Below are positions 1-6,199 of a stretch of DNA of 8,588 bases, one piece after another. Positions within the stretch are counted from its first letter, which is position 1. Every line of letters begins with the position of its first letter. This DNA is from Candidatus Kapaibacterium sp. (GTDB lineage: Bacteria > Bacteroidota > Ignavibacteria > Kapaibacteriales > UBA2268), in the NCBI GenBank assembly GCA_027858275.1, contig JAQIDA010000338.1:1-8588 (forward strand), read 5' to 3'. The notes beneath the pieces are model-generated. The model worked only from the letters and a program-made list of their open reading frames with translations, had not been told where the DNA came from and searched no databases. The translations under genes and the position numbers were made by a program.

Positions 1-60
1 CCTTAATCAGTCTTTTATATAATATAATTTTTTTAGTGTTTTTTGCAGATAACATTTCGA

Positions 61-80
61 TGTTAATATTTGTTAATATT
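61..80. repeat. 10-bp perfect tandem repeat (TGTTAATATT x2)
   Basis: Two identical copies of TGTTAATATT lie back to back. The period is close to one helical turn, so both copies would present the same DNA face to a binding protein. It could equally be chance in AT-rich DNA. No function is assigned. Confidence 0.6.
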
Positions 81-242
81 CAGAATGTTTTCGACAATGG
101 TTGTTCATCCAAGTTTGAAAAAATACAGAATATCGGTCAATAGTTATTAACAACTTTCTCACAAGTAATTTTTTTTTTGTATTTTAGTATGTGGGTTTAA
201 GTCAACTATGATAAGGGTTTAAAAACACAGATGTTGCAACCC

Positions 243-283
243 TTATTAACAGTTTTTGCACATAGTTTTCCACATTTTCAACA
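243..283 (+). promoter_or_regulatory. cluster of DnaA-box-like 9-mers
   Basis: Two 9-mers match the general DnaA-box consensus TTWTNCACA exactly: TTTTGCACA at 254-262 and TTTTCCACA at 266-274. Two one-mismatch neighbours, TTATTAACA (243-251) and TTTTCAACA (275-283), point the same way. Further weak copies lie upstream at 144-152 (TTATTAACA) and 155-163 (TTTCTCACA). Such a cluster could mark DnaA binding at a regulated promoter or an origin-like region. The sequence is AT-rich, so chance matches are expected, and no dnaA or dnaN gene is in view. Confidence 0.25.
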
Positions 284-321
284 TCGCTCTATTTCTATTA
301 ACAACAGCATGTTACATTTCC

Positions 322-325
322 GGAG
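322..325 (+). promoter_or_regulatory. ribosome binding site deciding the PAP2 gene start
   Basis: GGAG lies 7 nt before the ATG at 333. The upstream in-frame ATGs at 231 and 309 have no comparable Shine-Dalgarno sequence. This favours the 185-residue protein over a 219-residue version. Confidence 0.7.
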
Positions 326-332
326 CAACACA

Positions 333-890
333 ATGCCCGAAGTATTCCACACTATAGACGTACAACTGTTTACATTCTTGAACAGCACTATTTCTAATGA
401 TATTTGCGATAAGATATTCCCATATATCACAGATGTACGAAACTGGTTGCTTGTTTATGTTTTTCTTTTCGGCTGGCTGTTTTGGCAAGGCGGAAAAAAG
501 GGCATTTTAACTGCAGTTTCTCTTATAGCTGTTATTCTGGCAACAGATTATCTCAACAGTGAATTGCTCAAAGATTATTTTAGCAGAGTACGACCTTGCT
601 CAGCTTTGGATGATGTTCGATTATTAATCAAATGCGGAAGCGGAAAGTCGTTCCCGTCTTCTCATGCCGCTAATATGTTTGCGGCAGCAACTGTGCTTAG
701 TTATTATTATCGAAAATATCGTTGGATTTATTTTGGAATAGCGGTTGCTATTGCCTTTTCAAGAGTTTATGTCGGCGTTCATTATCCTCTGGATATTGCA
801 GGCGGGGCTATAGTCGGTATTGTAACGGGAACTGTCGTTGTATTTATCGGTCGAGTGTTTGGAAAGAATATTGATGAGCAGGATGATTGA
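333..890 (+). CDS. PAP2-family membrane phosphatase (phosphatidic acid / undecaprenyl-PP phosphatase-like)
   Basis: This gene encodes a 185-residue integral membrane protein of the PAP2 superfamily, which removes phosphate from lipid phosphates or pyrophosphates at the membrane. All three family motifs are complete: K-x6-RP at residues 80-88 (KDYFSRVRP), PSSH at 108-111 in place of the usual PSGH, and SR-x5-H-x3-D at 143-154. The catalytic pair would be His111 and His150. Hydrophobic segments lie near residues 38-51, 57-73, 113-126, 131-146 and 155-173. The start at 333 was chosen for its GGAG site; the frame stays open to 231, but that N-terminus is not PAP2-like. The gene converges on lolD. 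Substrate specificity (undecaprenyl pyrophosphate recycling, phosphatidylglycerol phosphate or lipid A) cannot be read from the sequence or its neighbours. Confidence 0.9.
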   Translation: MPEVFHTIDVQLFTFLNSTISNDICDKIFPYITDVRNWLLVYVFLFGWLFWQGGKKGILTAVSLIAVILATDYLNSELLKDYFSRVRPCSALDDVRLLIKCGSGKSFPSSHAANMFAAATVLSYYYRKYRWIYFGIAVAIAFSRVYVGVHYPLDIAGGAIVGIVTGTVVVFIGRVFGKNIDEQDD

Positions 891-908
891 TTGAATTGAT
901 CTTCTCTT

Positions 909-929
909 AGACGCCCAAATTGGGCGTCT
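909..929. repeat. perfect palindrome between convergent genes
   Basis: The arms AGACGCCCAA and TTGGGCGTCT are perfect reverse complements around one central base, so RNA from either strand would form a stable GC-rich hairpin. It sits 18 nt after the PAP2 stop and 56 nt after the lolD stop. Neither side carries a U-tract, so it is not a classical intrinsic terminator. It may still act as a 3'-end stabiliser or a weak bidirectional terminator. It may also be one copy of a dispersed GTCTCTAC-type intergenic palindromic repeat. Confidence 0.7.
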
Positions 930-985
930 CTACACCCTCTGCGTGAATCTTTTCAAATGAAGAAATTGAGCGTTTCACGAATAGG

Positions 986-1660
986 TTAATCCAAGCTAAC
1001 GATTCTTTCGGCTACTCCTGATACTTTGTTGCTATGAGTAGCAACTACAAAAGCAGGTGAATATTTTTCTTGCATTCGCTTCATCAATTCTAATACGCCG
1101 TCTTCGTTTTTAGCGTCCAGATTTCCCGTCGGCTCATCTGCTAAAACAACAATTGGGTTGTTGATCAATGCACGGGCAATAGCGACTCTTTGTTGTTCGC
1201 CGCCTGAAAGTTCTGAAGGTCTGTGCGAATTTCTGTGCTGAATCCCTACTTCTTCTGCTAATTGTTTAGCAGATTCCACAGCGATTTTCTTCGATTTCCC
1301 GGCAATAAGAGCTGGCATCATAATATTTTCAAGAGCTGTAAATTCAGGTAATAAATGATGGAATTGAAAGATAAATCCAATTTTTTCATTTCGTATTTTA
1401 GATATACGATCTGAATTTAGATTATGAATATTAACCGGTTTGTCGTCGAAGTAATATTCAACTGTACCCAAATCAGGATAATCGAGACTTGCCAGTAAAT
1501 GAAGCAAAGTGCTTTTGCCTATTCCTGACGGACCTTGCAAAGCAAGAAATTCGGATCTGCGAACTTTTAATGAAAAGTTATTTATAACGGGAGTGATAAT
1601 GTTTTTCTTCTTGTAGGATTTACTAAGAGATTTAACTTCTATCAATATTGATTTTTCCAT
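986..1660 (-). CDS. lolD: LolD-type ABC transporter ATPase (lipoprotein release)
   Basis: This gene encodes a 224-residue cytoplasmic ATP-binding subunit. In the Lol system, LolD works with LolC/LolE membrane proteins to extract lipoproteins from the inner membrane and pass them to LolA. The motifs run in order: Walker A GPSGIGKST (43-51), Q-loop Gln99, signature LSGGE (151-155), Walker B VVLADE (171-176) and H-loop His209. The stretch at 97-116, with FQFHHLLPEFTALEN, closely matches the LolD-specific motif that contacts LolC/E. This separates it from generic MacB or FtsE ATPases, although those share the fold. AGG lies 8 nt before the ATG. No lolC/lolE partner lies in the window. The gene follows the rplQ terminator by about 25 nt, so it depends on readthrough or on a promoter overlapping the rplQ end. 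Confidence 0.88.
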   Translation of the reverse strand: MEKSILIEVKSLSKSYKKKNIITPVINNFSLKVRRSEFLALQGPSGIGKSTLLHLLASLDYPDLGTVEYYFDDKPVNIHNLNSDRISKIRNEKIGFIFQFHHLLPEFTALENIMMPALIAGKSKKIAVESAKQLAEEVGIQHRNSHRPSELSGGEQQRVAIARALINNPIVVLADEPTGNLDAKNEDGVLELMKRMQEKYSPAFVVATHSNKVSGVAERIVSLD

Positions 1661-1680
1661 AACCGCTACCTGTTATATTA

Positions 1681-1710
1681 AAAAAAAAGGTATCCCGAGA
1701 GATACCTTTT
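1681..1710 (-). terminator. intrinsic terminator of the ribosomal protein operon
   Basis: Read on the minus strand, a 10-bp perfect stem (AAAAGGTATC / GATACCTTTT, plus-strand positions 1685-1694 and 1701-1710) closes a 6-nt loop and runs into a T tract of eight residues. It begins 32 nt after the rplQ stop codon. This is the expected end of the long spc/alpha transcript, and it separates rplQ from lolD. Confidence 0.9.
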
Positions 1711-1742
1711 GTAATTTCTGTCATTCTGATATTTTTCAGAAT

Positions 1743-2432
1743 TTATTCAGCGTCTTTGTCTTTTTTGTCGTCATCAGTTTTGACCTCATCAGCAGGTGCT
1801 TCTTCAGCAGGTGCTTCTTCAGCAGGTGTTTCAGCTACTTCTTCGACAGGAGCTTCAGCTACTTTTTCGACAGGAGCATCGACTACTTCTTCGACAGGAG
1901 CTTCAACTACTTCTTCGACAGGAGCTTCGACTACTTCTTCGATAACTTCTTCTTTTACAACAGGTTTAGTCTGAACTTTTTTAGTTTTTTTCTTTTTGCC
2001 TGTCATTGAAGATGCGCCGTCCTGAGGTGCAGCGAAATCAACCAATTCAATGATTGCTCTTTGTCCTGCGTCGCCTCTTCTGAAACCACTTTTGACAATT
2101 CTTGTATATCCGCCGTTGCGTTCTTCAACCATCGGGCCGATAACATCAAATAATTCCTGAAGGACTGCTTTTGTTCTTACAACTTTGCCAACCATACGAC
2201 GATTGTGAATATCTATTGTATGACCTTCGGGCAAATTGCCTGCTTTTTCATTTATAAGAGCGTGTTTTGCTCTTGTGATCAACTGCTCCGCATAAGGACG
2301 CAATTCTTTGGCTTTCGCTTCGGTAGTTTCAATTTTTTTGTGTTCGAACAAAGAAGTCGCCATATTGCGCATTAGCGCTTTTCTGTGACTACTTGTGCGA
2401 TTGAGTTTTCTACCGCGTTTCTGATGTCTCAT
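1743..2432 (-). CDS. rplQ: 50S ribosomal protein L17 with long acidic repetitive C-terminal tail
   Basis: L17 lines part of the peptide exit region of the 50S subunit and is usually the last gene of the alpha operon, as here. Residues 1-132 are a normal L17 core, starting MRHQKRGRKLNR and containing ATSLFEHKKIETTEAKAKELRP. After a basic linker (GKKKKTKK near 145-152), residues ~160-229 form a low-complexity tail of APVEEVVE/APAEE units ending in a D/K-rich stretch. The protein is therefore about 100 residues longer than a minimal L17 of 115-130 residues. C-terminal extensions of L17 occur in the Bacteroidota/Chlorobi group, but the length and regularity here are notable. The frame is unbroken, the gene lies 41 nt after rpoA, and a terminator follows. 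Confidence 0.95.
   Translation of the reverse strand: MRHQKRGRKLNRTSSHRKALMRNMATSLFEHKKIETTEAKAKELRPYAEQLITRAKHALINEKAGNLPEGHTIDIHNRRMVGKVVRTKAVLQELFDVIGPMVEERNGGYTRIVKSGFRRGDAGQRAIIELVDFAAPQDGASSMTGKKKKTKKVQTKPVVKEEVIEEVVEAPVEEVVEAPVEEVVDAPVEKVAEAPVEEVAETPAEEAPAEEAPADEVKTDDDKKDKDAE
1791..1835 (-). repeat. rplQ: 15-bp imperfect tandem repeats in the L17 tail
   Basis: Two identical 15-bp units (1791-1805, 1806-1820) and a diverged third (1821-1835) encode the EEAPA repeats near the C-terminus of L17. They adjoin the 24-bp array and keep frame, because 15 is a multiple of 3. Confidence 0.8.
1837..1932 (-). repeat. rplQ: 24-bp tandem repeat array (4 copies) encoding the L17 tail
   Basis: Four contiguous 24-bp units (1837-1860, 1861-1884, 1885-1908, 1909-1932) are almost identical and are followed by a partial fifth unit. 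Each encodes an 8-residue block of the APVEEVVE type. The unit length keeps frame, so the array can grow or shrink by slippage or recombination without breaking the gene. There are no spacers, so this is not a CRISPR array. Confidence 0.9.
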
Positions 2433-2473
2433 AACTGATTTCTCTATCTATTACGTTTTTACTATCTTTTCAA

Positions 2474-3499
2474 TTAAAATATGTCGCTTAAATCTGAGCT
2501 TTTTTGATTATCGTCTTTGATGAATTTATCAACATTCATTCCAAATTCAAGACCAAATTGGTGAACAATATCTGTTAATTCCGCTAAGGATTTGCGCCCA
2601 AAGTTACGGAATTTCAACAATTCTGATTCCTGCAATTTGACCAGTTCGGCCAAGATTCTGATGTTAGCTGCTTTTAAGCAATTATGAGCACGAACTGAAA
2701 GTTCAAGTTCGTCGACCGGTGTAAGAAGAATTTTGCGAAGTTTATTTCTTTCAGCTTCTTTGACTTCTTCTTCAACCATAACTTGCTGCTGATGTTCTTC
2801 TTCAATTTCATTAAATGTAATGAAGAACTTCACGTGATCGGCAAGAATTTTAGCCGCATAATTGACAGCTTCTTGAGCAGTGAGCGAACCGTTTGTTGTT
2901 ACATTAAGTACCAAATGTTCATAATCAATTTTTTGTCCGACACGATAAGGGTCAATTTTATAAACAACATTTTTGATTGGAGTAAAAATAGCATCAATCG
3001 GAAGCATTCCGATCGGATAGTCAACCATTTGTTGTTCTTCTGCAGGGATGTAGCCTTTGCCACGACCGATTCTGAGTTCAATATCAAATTCAGCGTCTTC
3101 TGCTAATGTTGCTACGTGATGATCCGGATCAAGAACTTCGACCATCTCTGATGCGTCTTGAATGTCCTTAGCGGTCCAAACACAAGGACCTTTTAAATGA
3201 AATGCTACTCTTTGCGGTTTTTTATCAACCGTTTTCATAGCGACTTCTTTAATATTAAGGATAATTTCCGAAACGTCTTCAACTACACCTTGAATTGTCT
3301 GGAATTCATGTAGAACGTCACTGATTTTCATCCCAATTATAGCAGATCCCGGTATGGATGACAAAAGAACTCTGCGAAGAGAATTACCTATTGTTACTCC
3401 GTAACCCGGTTCCAAGGGCTGAAGTGTGAATCTGCCGTGATTTTCATCATTAGATTCATCAATCTGAACCCTTTCGGGCATTTGCATTTGTGTATTCAT
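2474..3499 (-). CDS. rpoA: DNA-directed RNA polymerase subunit alpha
   Basis: This gene encodes the 341-residue alpha subunit, whose dimer nucleates RNA polymerase assembly. The N-terminal domain (about 1-235) has the LEPGYGVTIGNSLRR motif at 29-43, involved in dimerisation and beta contact. A charged Glu-rich linker (about 232-256) leads to the C-terminal domain (about 262-325). In that domain, Arg270 and Asn273 match the E. coli Arg265/Asn268 residues that bind UP elements. A short polar tail of about 16 residues follows. In many bacteria rpsD directly precedes rpoA. Here rpsK does, across a 92-nt spacer, so rpoA may have its own promoter. No clear Shine-Dalgarno precedes the ATG. Confidence 0.97.
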   Translation of the reverse strand: MNTQMQMPERVQIDESNDENHGRFTLQPLEPGYGVTIGNSLRRVLLSSIPGSAIIGMKISDVLHEFQTIQGVVEDVSEIILNIKEVAMKTVDKKPQRVAFHLKGPCVWTAKDIQDASEMVEVLDPDHHVATLAEDAEFDIELRIGRGKGYIPAEEQQMVDYPIGMLPIDAIFTPIKNVVYKIDPYRVGQKIDYEHLVLNVTTNGSLTAQEAVNYAAKILADHVKFFITFNEIEEEHQQQVMVEEEVKEAERNKLRKILLTPVDELELSVRAHNCLKAANIRILAELVKLQESELLKFRNFGRKSLAELTDIVHQFGLEFGMNVDKFIKDDNQKSSDLSDIF

Positions 3500-3591
3500 A
3501 TATTATGTGCTGCAGGAAAATACAAAATTATATTTTTATTTTCGCATGATTGCGTTTGTGAGCTTTATCGGCTCATTTCATATCGCGATGA
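3500..3591 (-). other. rpsK-rpoA spacer where rpsD is usually found
   Basis: This 92-nt gap has no open frame resembling S4 and no visible remnant of it. On the minus strand it holds a weak 5-bp hairpin (TGAGC / GCTCA with a 7-nt loop, about 3560-3576). It also holds a perfect TATAAT (3527-3532), overlapping TAATTTTG (3523-3530), about 28 nt before the rpoA start. TAATTTTG fits the Bacteroidota -7 pattern TAnnTTTG, but I found no matching -33/-35 element. A promoter here is possible but unproven. Confidence 0.35.
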
Positions 3592-3978
3592 TTATACTCT
3601 TCTGCGTTTGGGCGGTCTGCATCCGTTGTGCGGGATAGGAGTCTTATCTATAATAGAATGAACTTCTAATCCTGCAGTAGTCAATGCTCTGATCGCTGCT
3701 TCCCTTCCTGAACCGGGGCCTCTGACTACGACATCGACTTTTCTGAGTCCCATGTCAAAAGCGTCCTTAGCAGTTTTTTCCCCAGAAACTTGAGCTGCAT
3801 AAGGTGTGTTTTTCTTAGATCCGCGAAATCCGTTTTTACCTGCTGATGACCAGCATAAGGCATTACCGTACATGTCCGTAATAGTTACCATTACGTTATT
3901 GAATGACGCTCTGATAAACGCTTTTCCGTGAATATCAGTTACGATTTTTTTCTTTGTTTTCTTTTTTCCGACTGCCAT
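3592..3978 (-). CDS. rpsK: 30S ribosomal protein S11
   Basis: This 128-residue protein binds 16S rRNA on the platform of the small subunit next to the Shine-Dalgarno helix. The family core is complete: IRASFNNVMVTITD near 22-35, SSAGKNGFRGSKKNTPYAAQ near 44-63, VVRGPGSGREAAIRAL near 84-99, and the basic C-terminus NGCRPPKRRRV. The N-terminus is lysine-rich. The length is typical. An 83-nt spacer separates it from rpsM, and only a weak AAGAAA-type site precedes the ATG. Confidence 0.97.
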   Translation of the reverse strand: MAVGKKKTKKKIVTDIHGKAFIRASFNNVMVTITDMYGNALCWSSAGKNGFRGSKKNTPYAAQVSGEKTAKDAFDMGLRKVDVVVRGPGSGREAAIRALTTAGLEVHSIIDKTPIPHNGCRPPKRRRV

Positions 3979-4061
3979 TTATTTTCTTATTAATAAATTA
4001 CGACAAAGTTATTTTGTTATTCGAGGCAACAGCCAAAGTCACTTCAGTTTTCACTAGTTAA

Positions 4062-4430
4062 CTATGCTTTCTTTTTGCCTGCAACTGTCTTACGCTTTCC
4101 TTTTCTGGAGCGCGCATTAGTTTTTGTTCTCTGACCGCGACAAGGGAGTCCGCGTCTGTGGCGCAAACCTCTGTAGCATCCGATGTCCATCAATCGTTTA
4201 ATATTCATCTGAATCTGAGAGCGAAGTTGACCTTCAACTCTGTATTCATCAATAATAGAACGAATTTTGGCGACTTCTTCGTCAGTCCAATCGCTAACTT
4301 TTTTGTTAACGTCCATACCCACTTTGATCAATATCTCTTCGGCTGATGTTCTTCCTATGCCGAAGACATAAGTAAGACCGATTAAACCGCGTTTATTGTT
4401 GGGCAAATCAATTCCTGCAATACGAGCCAC
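4062..4430 (-). CDS. rpsM: 30S ribosomal protein S13
   Basis: This 122-residue protein sits in the head of the small subunit and contacts 23S rRNA, L5 and P-site tRNA. The N-terminus RIAGIDLPNNKR and the helix-hairpin-helix YVFGIGRTSAEEIL are clear. So are the family signature region CYRGLRHRRGLPCRGQRTK (about 87-105) and a lysine-rich tail. It starts at GTG (4430), preceded by a strong AAGGAG 7 nt upstream. It lies 21 nt after rpmJ. Confidence 0.97.
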   Translation of the reverse strand: MARIAGIDLPNNKRGLIGLTYVFGIGRTSAEEILIKVGMDVNKKVSDWTDEEVAKIRSIIDEYRVEGQLRSQIQMNIKRLMDIGCYRGLRHRRGLPCRGQRTKTNARSRKGKRKTVAGKKKA

Positions 4431-4451
4431 TTTAAATCTCCTTAATTAATA

Positions 4452-4568
4452 TTAACCCTGGCGTTGTTTAAAACGGGGATTCTTCTTATTAATGATATAG
4501 ACGCGACCTTTACGACGAACAATTTTGTCGTCCGGATTTCTTTTCTTAACTGAAGCCTGAACTTTCAT
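4452..4568 (-). CDS. rpmJ: 50S ribosomal protein L36, cysteine-free form
   Basis: This 38-residue protein is the smallest 50S protein and binds 23S rRNA. The start MKVQASVKKRN and the end NKKNPRFKQRQG identify the family. The three cysteines and one histidine that hold zinc in classical L36 are all replaced: NPDD stands where the first Cys pair is expected, Asn where the third is, and Phe in place of the His. It is therefore a zinc-independent C-minus form, as is common in the Bacteroidota/Chlorobi group. It lies between infA (39-nt gap) and rpsM (21-nt gap), the standard position. Confidence 0.95.
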   Translation of the reverse strand: MKVQASVKKRNPDDKIVRRKGRVYIINKKNPRFKQRQG

Positions 4569-4607
4569 GGCATCTACACTTTATTTTATTTTTACTAAAG
4601 TTAATTC

Positions 4608-4826
4608 TTATTTATATCTGTAAACAATTCTGCCTTTGCTGAGATCGTAGGGAGACAATTCTACTGTTACTTTGTCACCTTGAAGGATCTTGATAAAATT
4701 CATTCTCATTTTTCCTGAAATATGAGCATGAACTTTTACATCGTTTTCCAACTTAACGATAAATTTCGTATTTGGAAGCGTTTCTTCAATGATTCCGTCT
4801 ACACGAATCAGTTCTTGTTTTGGCAT
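4608..4826 (-). CDS. infA: translation initiation factor IF-1
   Basis: This 72-residue OB-fold (S1-like) protein occupies the ribosomal A site during initiation and helps IF-2 and IF-3. The family core is intact: ETLPNTKFIVKLEN (15-28), AHISGKMRMNFIKI (34-47) and VTVELSPYDLSKGRIVYRYK at the end. The length is the same as E. coli IF-1. It lies 47 nt after secY, with no map or adk between them. The Shine-Dalgarno sequence is weak (AAAGAG about 11 nt upstream). Confidence 0.97.
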   Translation of the reverse strand: MPKQELIRVDGIIEETLPNTKFIVKLENDVKVHAHISGKMRMNFIKILQGDKVTVELSPYDLSKGRIVYRYK

Positions 4827-4873
4827 TAGTCTGTTTACTCTTTGTTTTCAATTTGTCTTAGAAATTGTGTCTT

Positions 4874-6199
4874 TTAGAATCCGCCTTGGCCTACACGACC
4901 TTTCATTTTGCCGGTTTTCATAAATCCGTCATAGTGACGCATCAGCAAGTGAGATTCGATCTGTTGCAAAGTATCCAAAGCTACTCCGACTATAATTAAC
5001 AAGCTTGTGCCGCCAAAAAATTGTGCGAACATGCTTGTAACTCCGAATTGTGACACAAATGTAGGCATCACGGCAACGAGAGCCAGGAATATAGATCCCG
5101 GAAGAGTAATCTTAGTCAAAATATTATCTATATAATCAGCCGTTGGTTTTCCCGGACGTACGCCCGGTATAAATCCACTCTGTTTTTTCAGATTGCTCGC
5201 TGTATCTTTCGGGTTAAGAACGATAGCAGTATAGAAAAATGTGAAGAAGACAATCATTGATCCGTAGACTGCGGCGTATACGAATGATCTGTAATCAAAC
5301 AATTGCGCAAAGCTGTTCATAAATTCACTGCCCGGAAACATCTGAGCGAGTGTATTAGGAATAAACATTAAAGCTTGAGCAAAAATGATCGGCATAACAC
5401 CTGCGGTATTAACTCTCAATGGTATATATTGAGTTGTTCCGCCGTATACTTTTCTTCCGATTTGTCTTTTAGCATATTGTACAGGTATTTTTCTGGCACC
5501 TTGAGTAACCAAGACTACAGCAGCAATAACGCCGACTAATATTATAAATATGACTAATTCAACCGGCCAAGCTCTTGATCCGATAGCGACTAGCTGATAT
5601 TCTTGCATCAACGCGGCTGGGAGTCTAGCGATAATACCGATGAAGATAATCAATGATATACCGTTTCCGATTCCGCGGTCAGTGATTTGTTCACCGAGCC
5701 ACATCATAAATACTGTGCCTGCTGTCAAAACTGTAACGGTAGTCACTGTAAACAGAGCAAGATTGATTTCTACAATGCCTTGACTGGCAAATTTTGCACT
5801 GATAGCAAGGGCTTGCATGGCAGAGATACCAACTGTGAGATATCTTGTCCACTGTGTAATTTTTCTTCTGCCTTCTTCGCCTTCTTTTTGAAGTTTCTGA
5901 AGCTGGGGTATAACAATACCGCCAAGCTGGAGAATAATAGAGGCTGTGATATAAGGCATAATACCGAGAGCGAAAATTGCGGCGTTAGAAAAAGCACCGC
6001 CTACGAACATATCAAAAAAATCAAATAAAGTACCGCTTTGATTCCCTGCTGATGCCATAAGTGCTTCTATATTGATCCCCGGAAGGGTGATGTGAGCACC
6101 TGCTCTGACAACTACAAGTATAAGCAAAGTAGTAAATATTCGGGTACGCAATTCTTCTATTTTGAAGATATTCTGAAACGTTTTAGCGAAATTACTCAT
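4874..6199 (-). CDS. secY: preprotein translocase channel subunit SecY
   Basis: This 441-residue multispanning inner-membrane protein forms the protein-conducting channel with SecE and SecG and works with SecA and the ribosome. The first SecY signature lies around 79-92 (GIMPYITASIILQL) and the second around 167-182 (WLGEQITDRGIGNGIS). The cytosolic loop ARKIPVQYAKR (235-245), the YIPLRVNTAGVMPIIFAQ segment and PGVRPG (345-350) are also present. About ten hydrophobic spans fit the normal topology. Its ATG overlaps the rplO stop by 8 nt (ATGAGTAA), which implies translational coupling and balanced expression with L15. Confidence 0.98.
   Translation of the reverse strand: MSNFAKTFQNIFKIEELRTRIFTTLLILVVVRAGAHITLPGINIEALMASAGNQSGTLFDFFDMFVGGAFSNAAIFALGIMPYITASIILQLGGIVIPQLQKLQKEGEEGRRKITQWTRYLTVGISAMQALAISAKFASQGIVEINLALFTVTTVTVLTAGTVFMMWLGEQITDRGIGNGISLIIFIGIIARLPAALMQEYQLVAIGSRAWPVELVIFIILVGVIAAVVLVTQGARKIPVQYAKRQIGRKVYGGTTQYIPLRVNTAGVMPIIFAQALMFIPNTLAQMFPGSEFMNSFAQLFDYRSFVYAAVYGSMIVFFTFFYTAIVLNPKDTASNLKKQSGFIPGVRPGKPTADYIDNILTKITLPGSIFLALVAVMPTFVSQFGVTSMFAQFFGGTSLLIIVGVALDTLQQIESHLLMRHYDGFMKTGKMKGRVGQGGF

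Larger units (their letters stand above)
1..332. other. AT-rich non-coding region upstream of the PAP2 gene
   Basis: I see no supportable gene in this stretch. It is very AT-rich, with long T runs near 28-35 and 170-178. It contains a perfect 10-bp tandem repeat at 61-80 and several DnaA-box-like 9-mers between 144 and 283. The plus-strand frame of the PAP2 gene stays open back to an ATG at 231, but residues encoded by 231-332 resemble no part of a PAP2 protein, and a better start with a ribosome binding site exists at 333. The region is therefore best read as the upstream regulatory or intergenic zone of the PAP2 gene. No convincing sigma-70 promoter pair could be picked. Confidence 0.6.

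Noticed and set aside
231..332. N-terminal extension of the PAP2 protein starting at 231
   Set aside because: The ATGs at 231 and 309 lack a Shine-Dalgarno sequence and the encoded residues do not look like PAP2. The ATG at 333 has GGAG 7 nt upstream.
942..979. 6-bp inverted repeat (CGTGAA / TTCACG) after lolD as a terminator
   Set aside because: The arms are short, the loop is 26 nt and there is no T-tract, so chance is more likely.
1837..1932. Possible CRISPR-like repeats
   Set aside because: The 24-bp units are contiguous with no unique spacers and are in frame within rplQ.
1756..1974. Plus-strand open frame encoding a Ser/Thr-rich repetitive peptide
   Set aside because: It is the antisense of the L17 repeat tail; the 24-bp repeats keep the opposite strand open. 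It has no ribosome binding site or family resemblance.
2783..3106. Open frames on both strands inside rpoA
   Set aside because: They are out of frame or antisense to a complete alpha subunit gene.
3979..4061. rpsM-rpsK spacer as a site for a regulatory RNA
   Set aside because: The gap is 83 nt, but I found no convincing hairpin, promoter pair or repeat.
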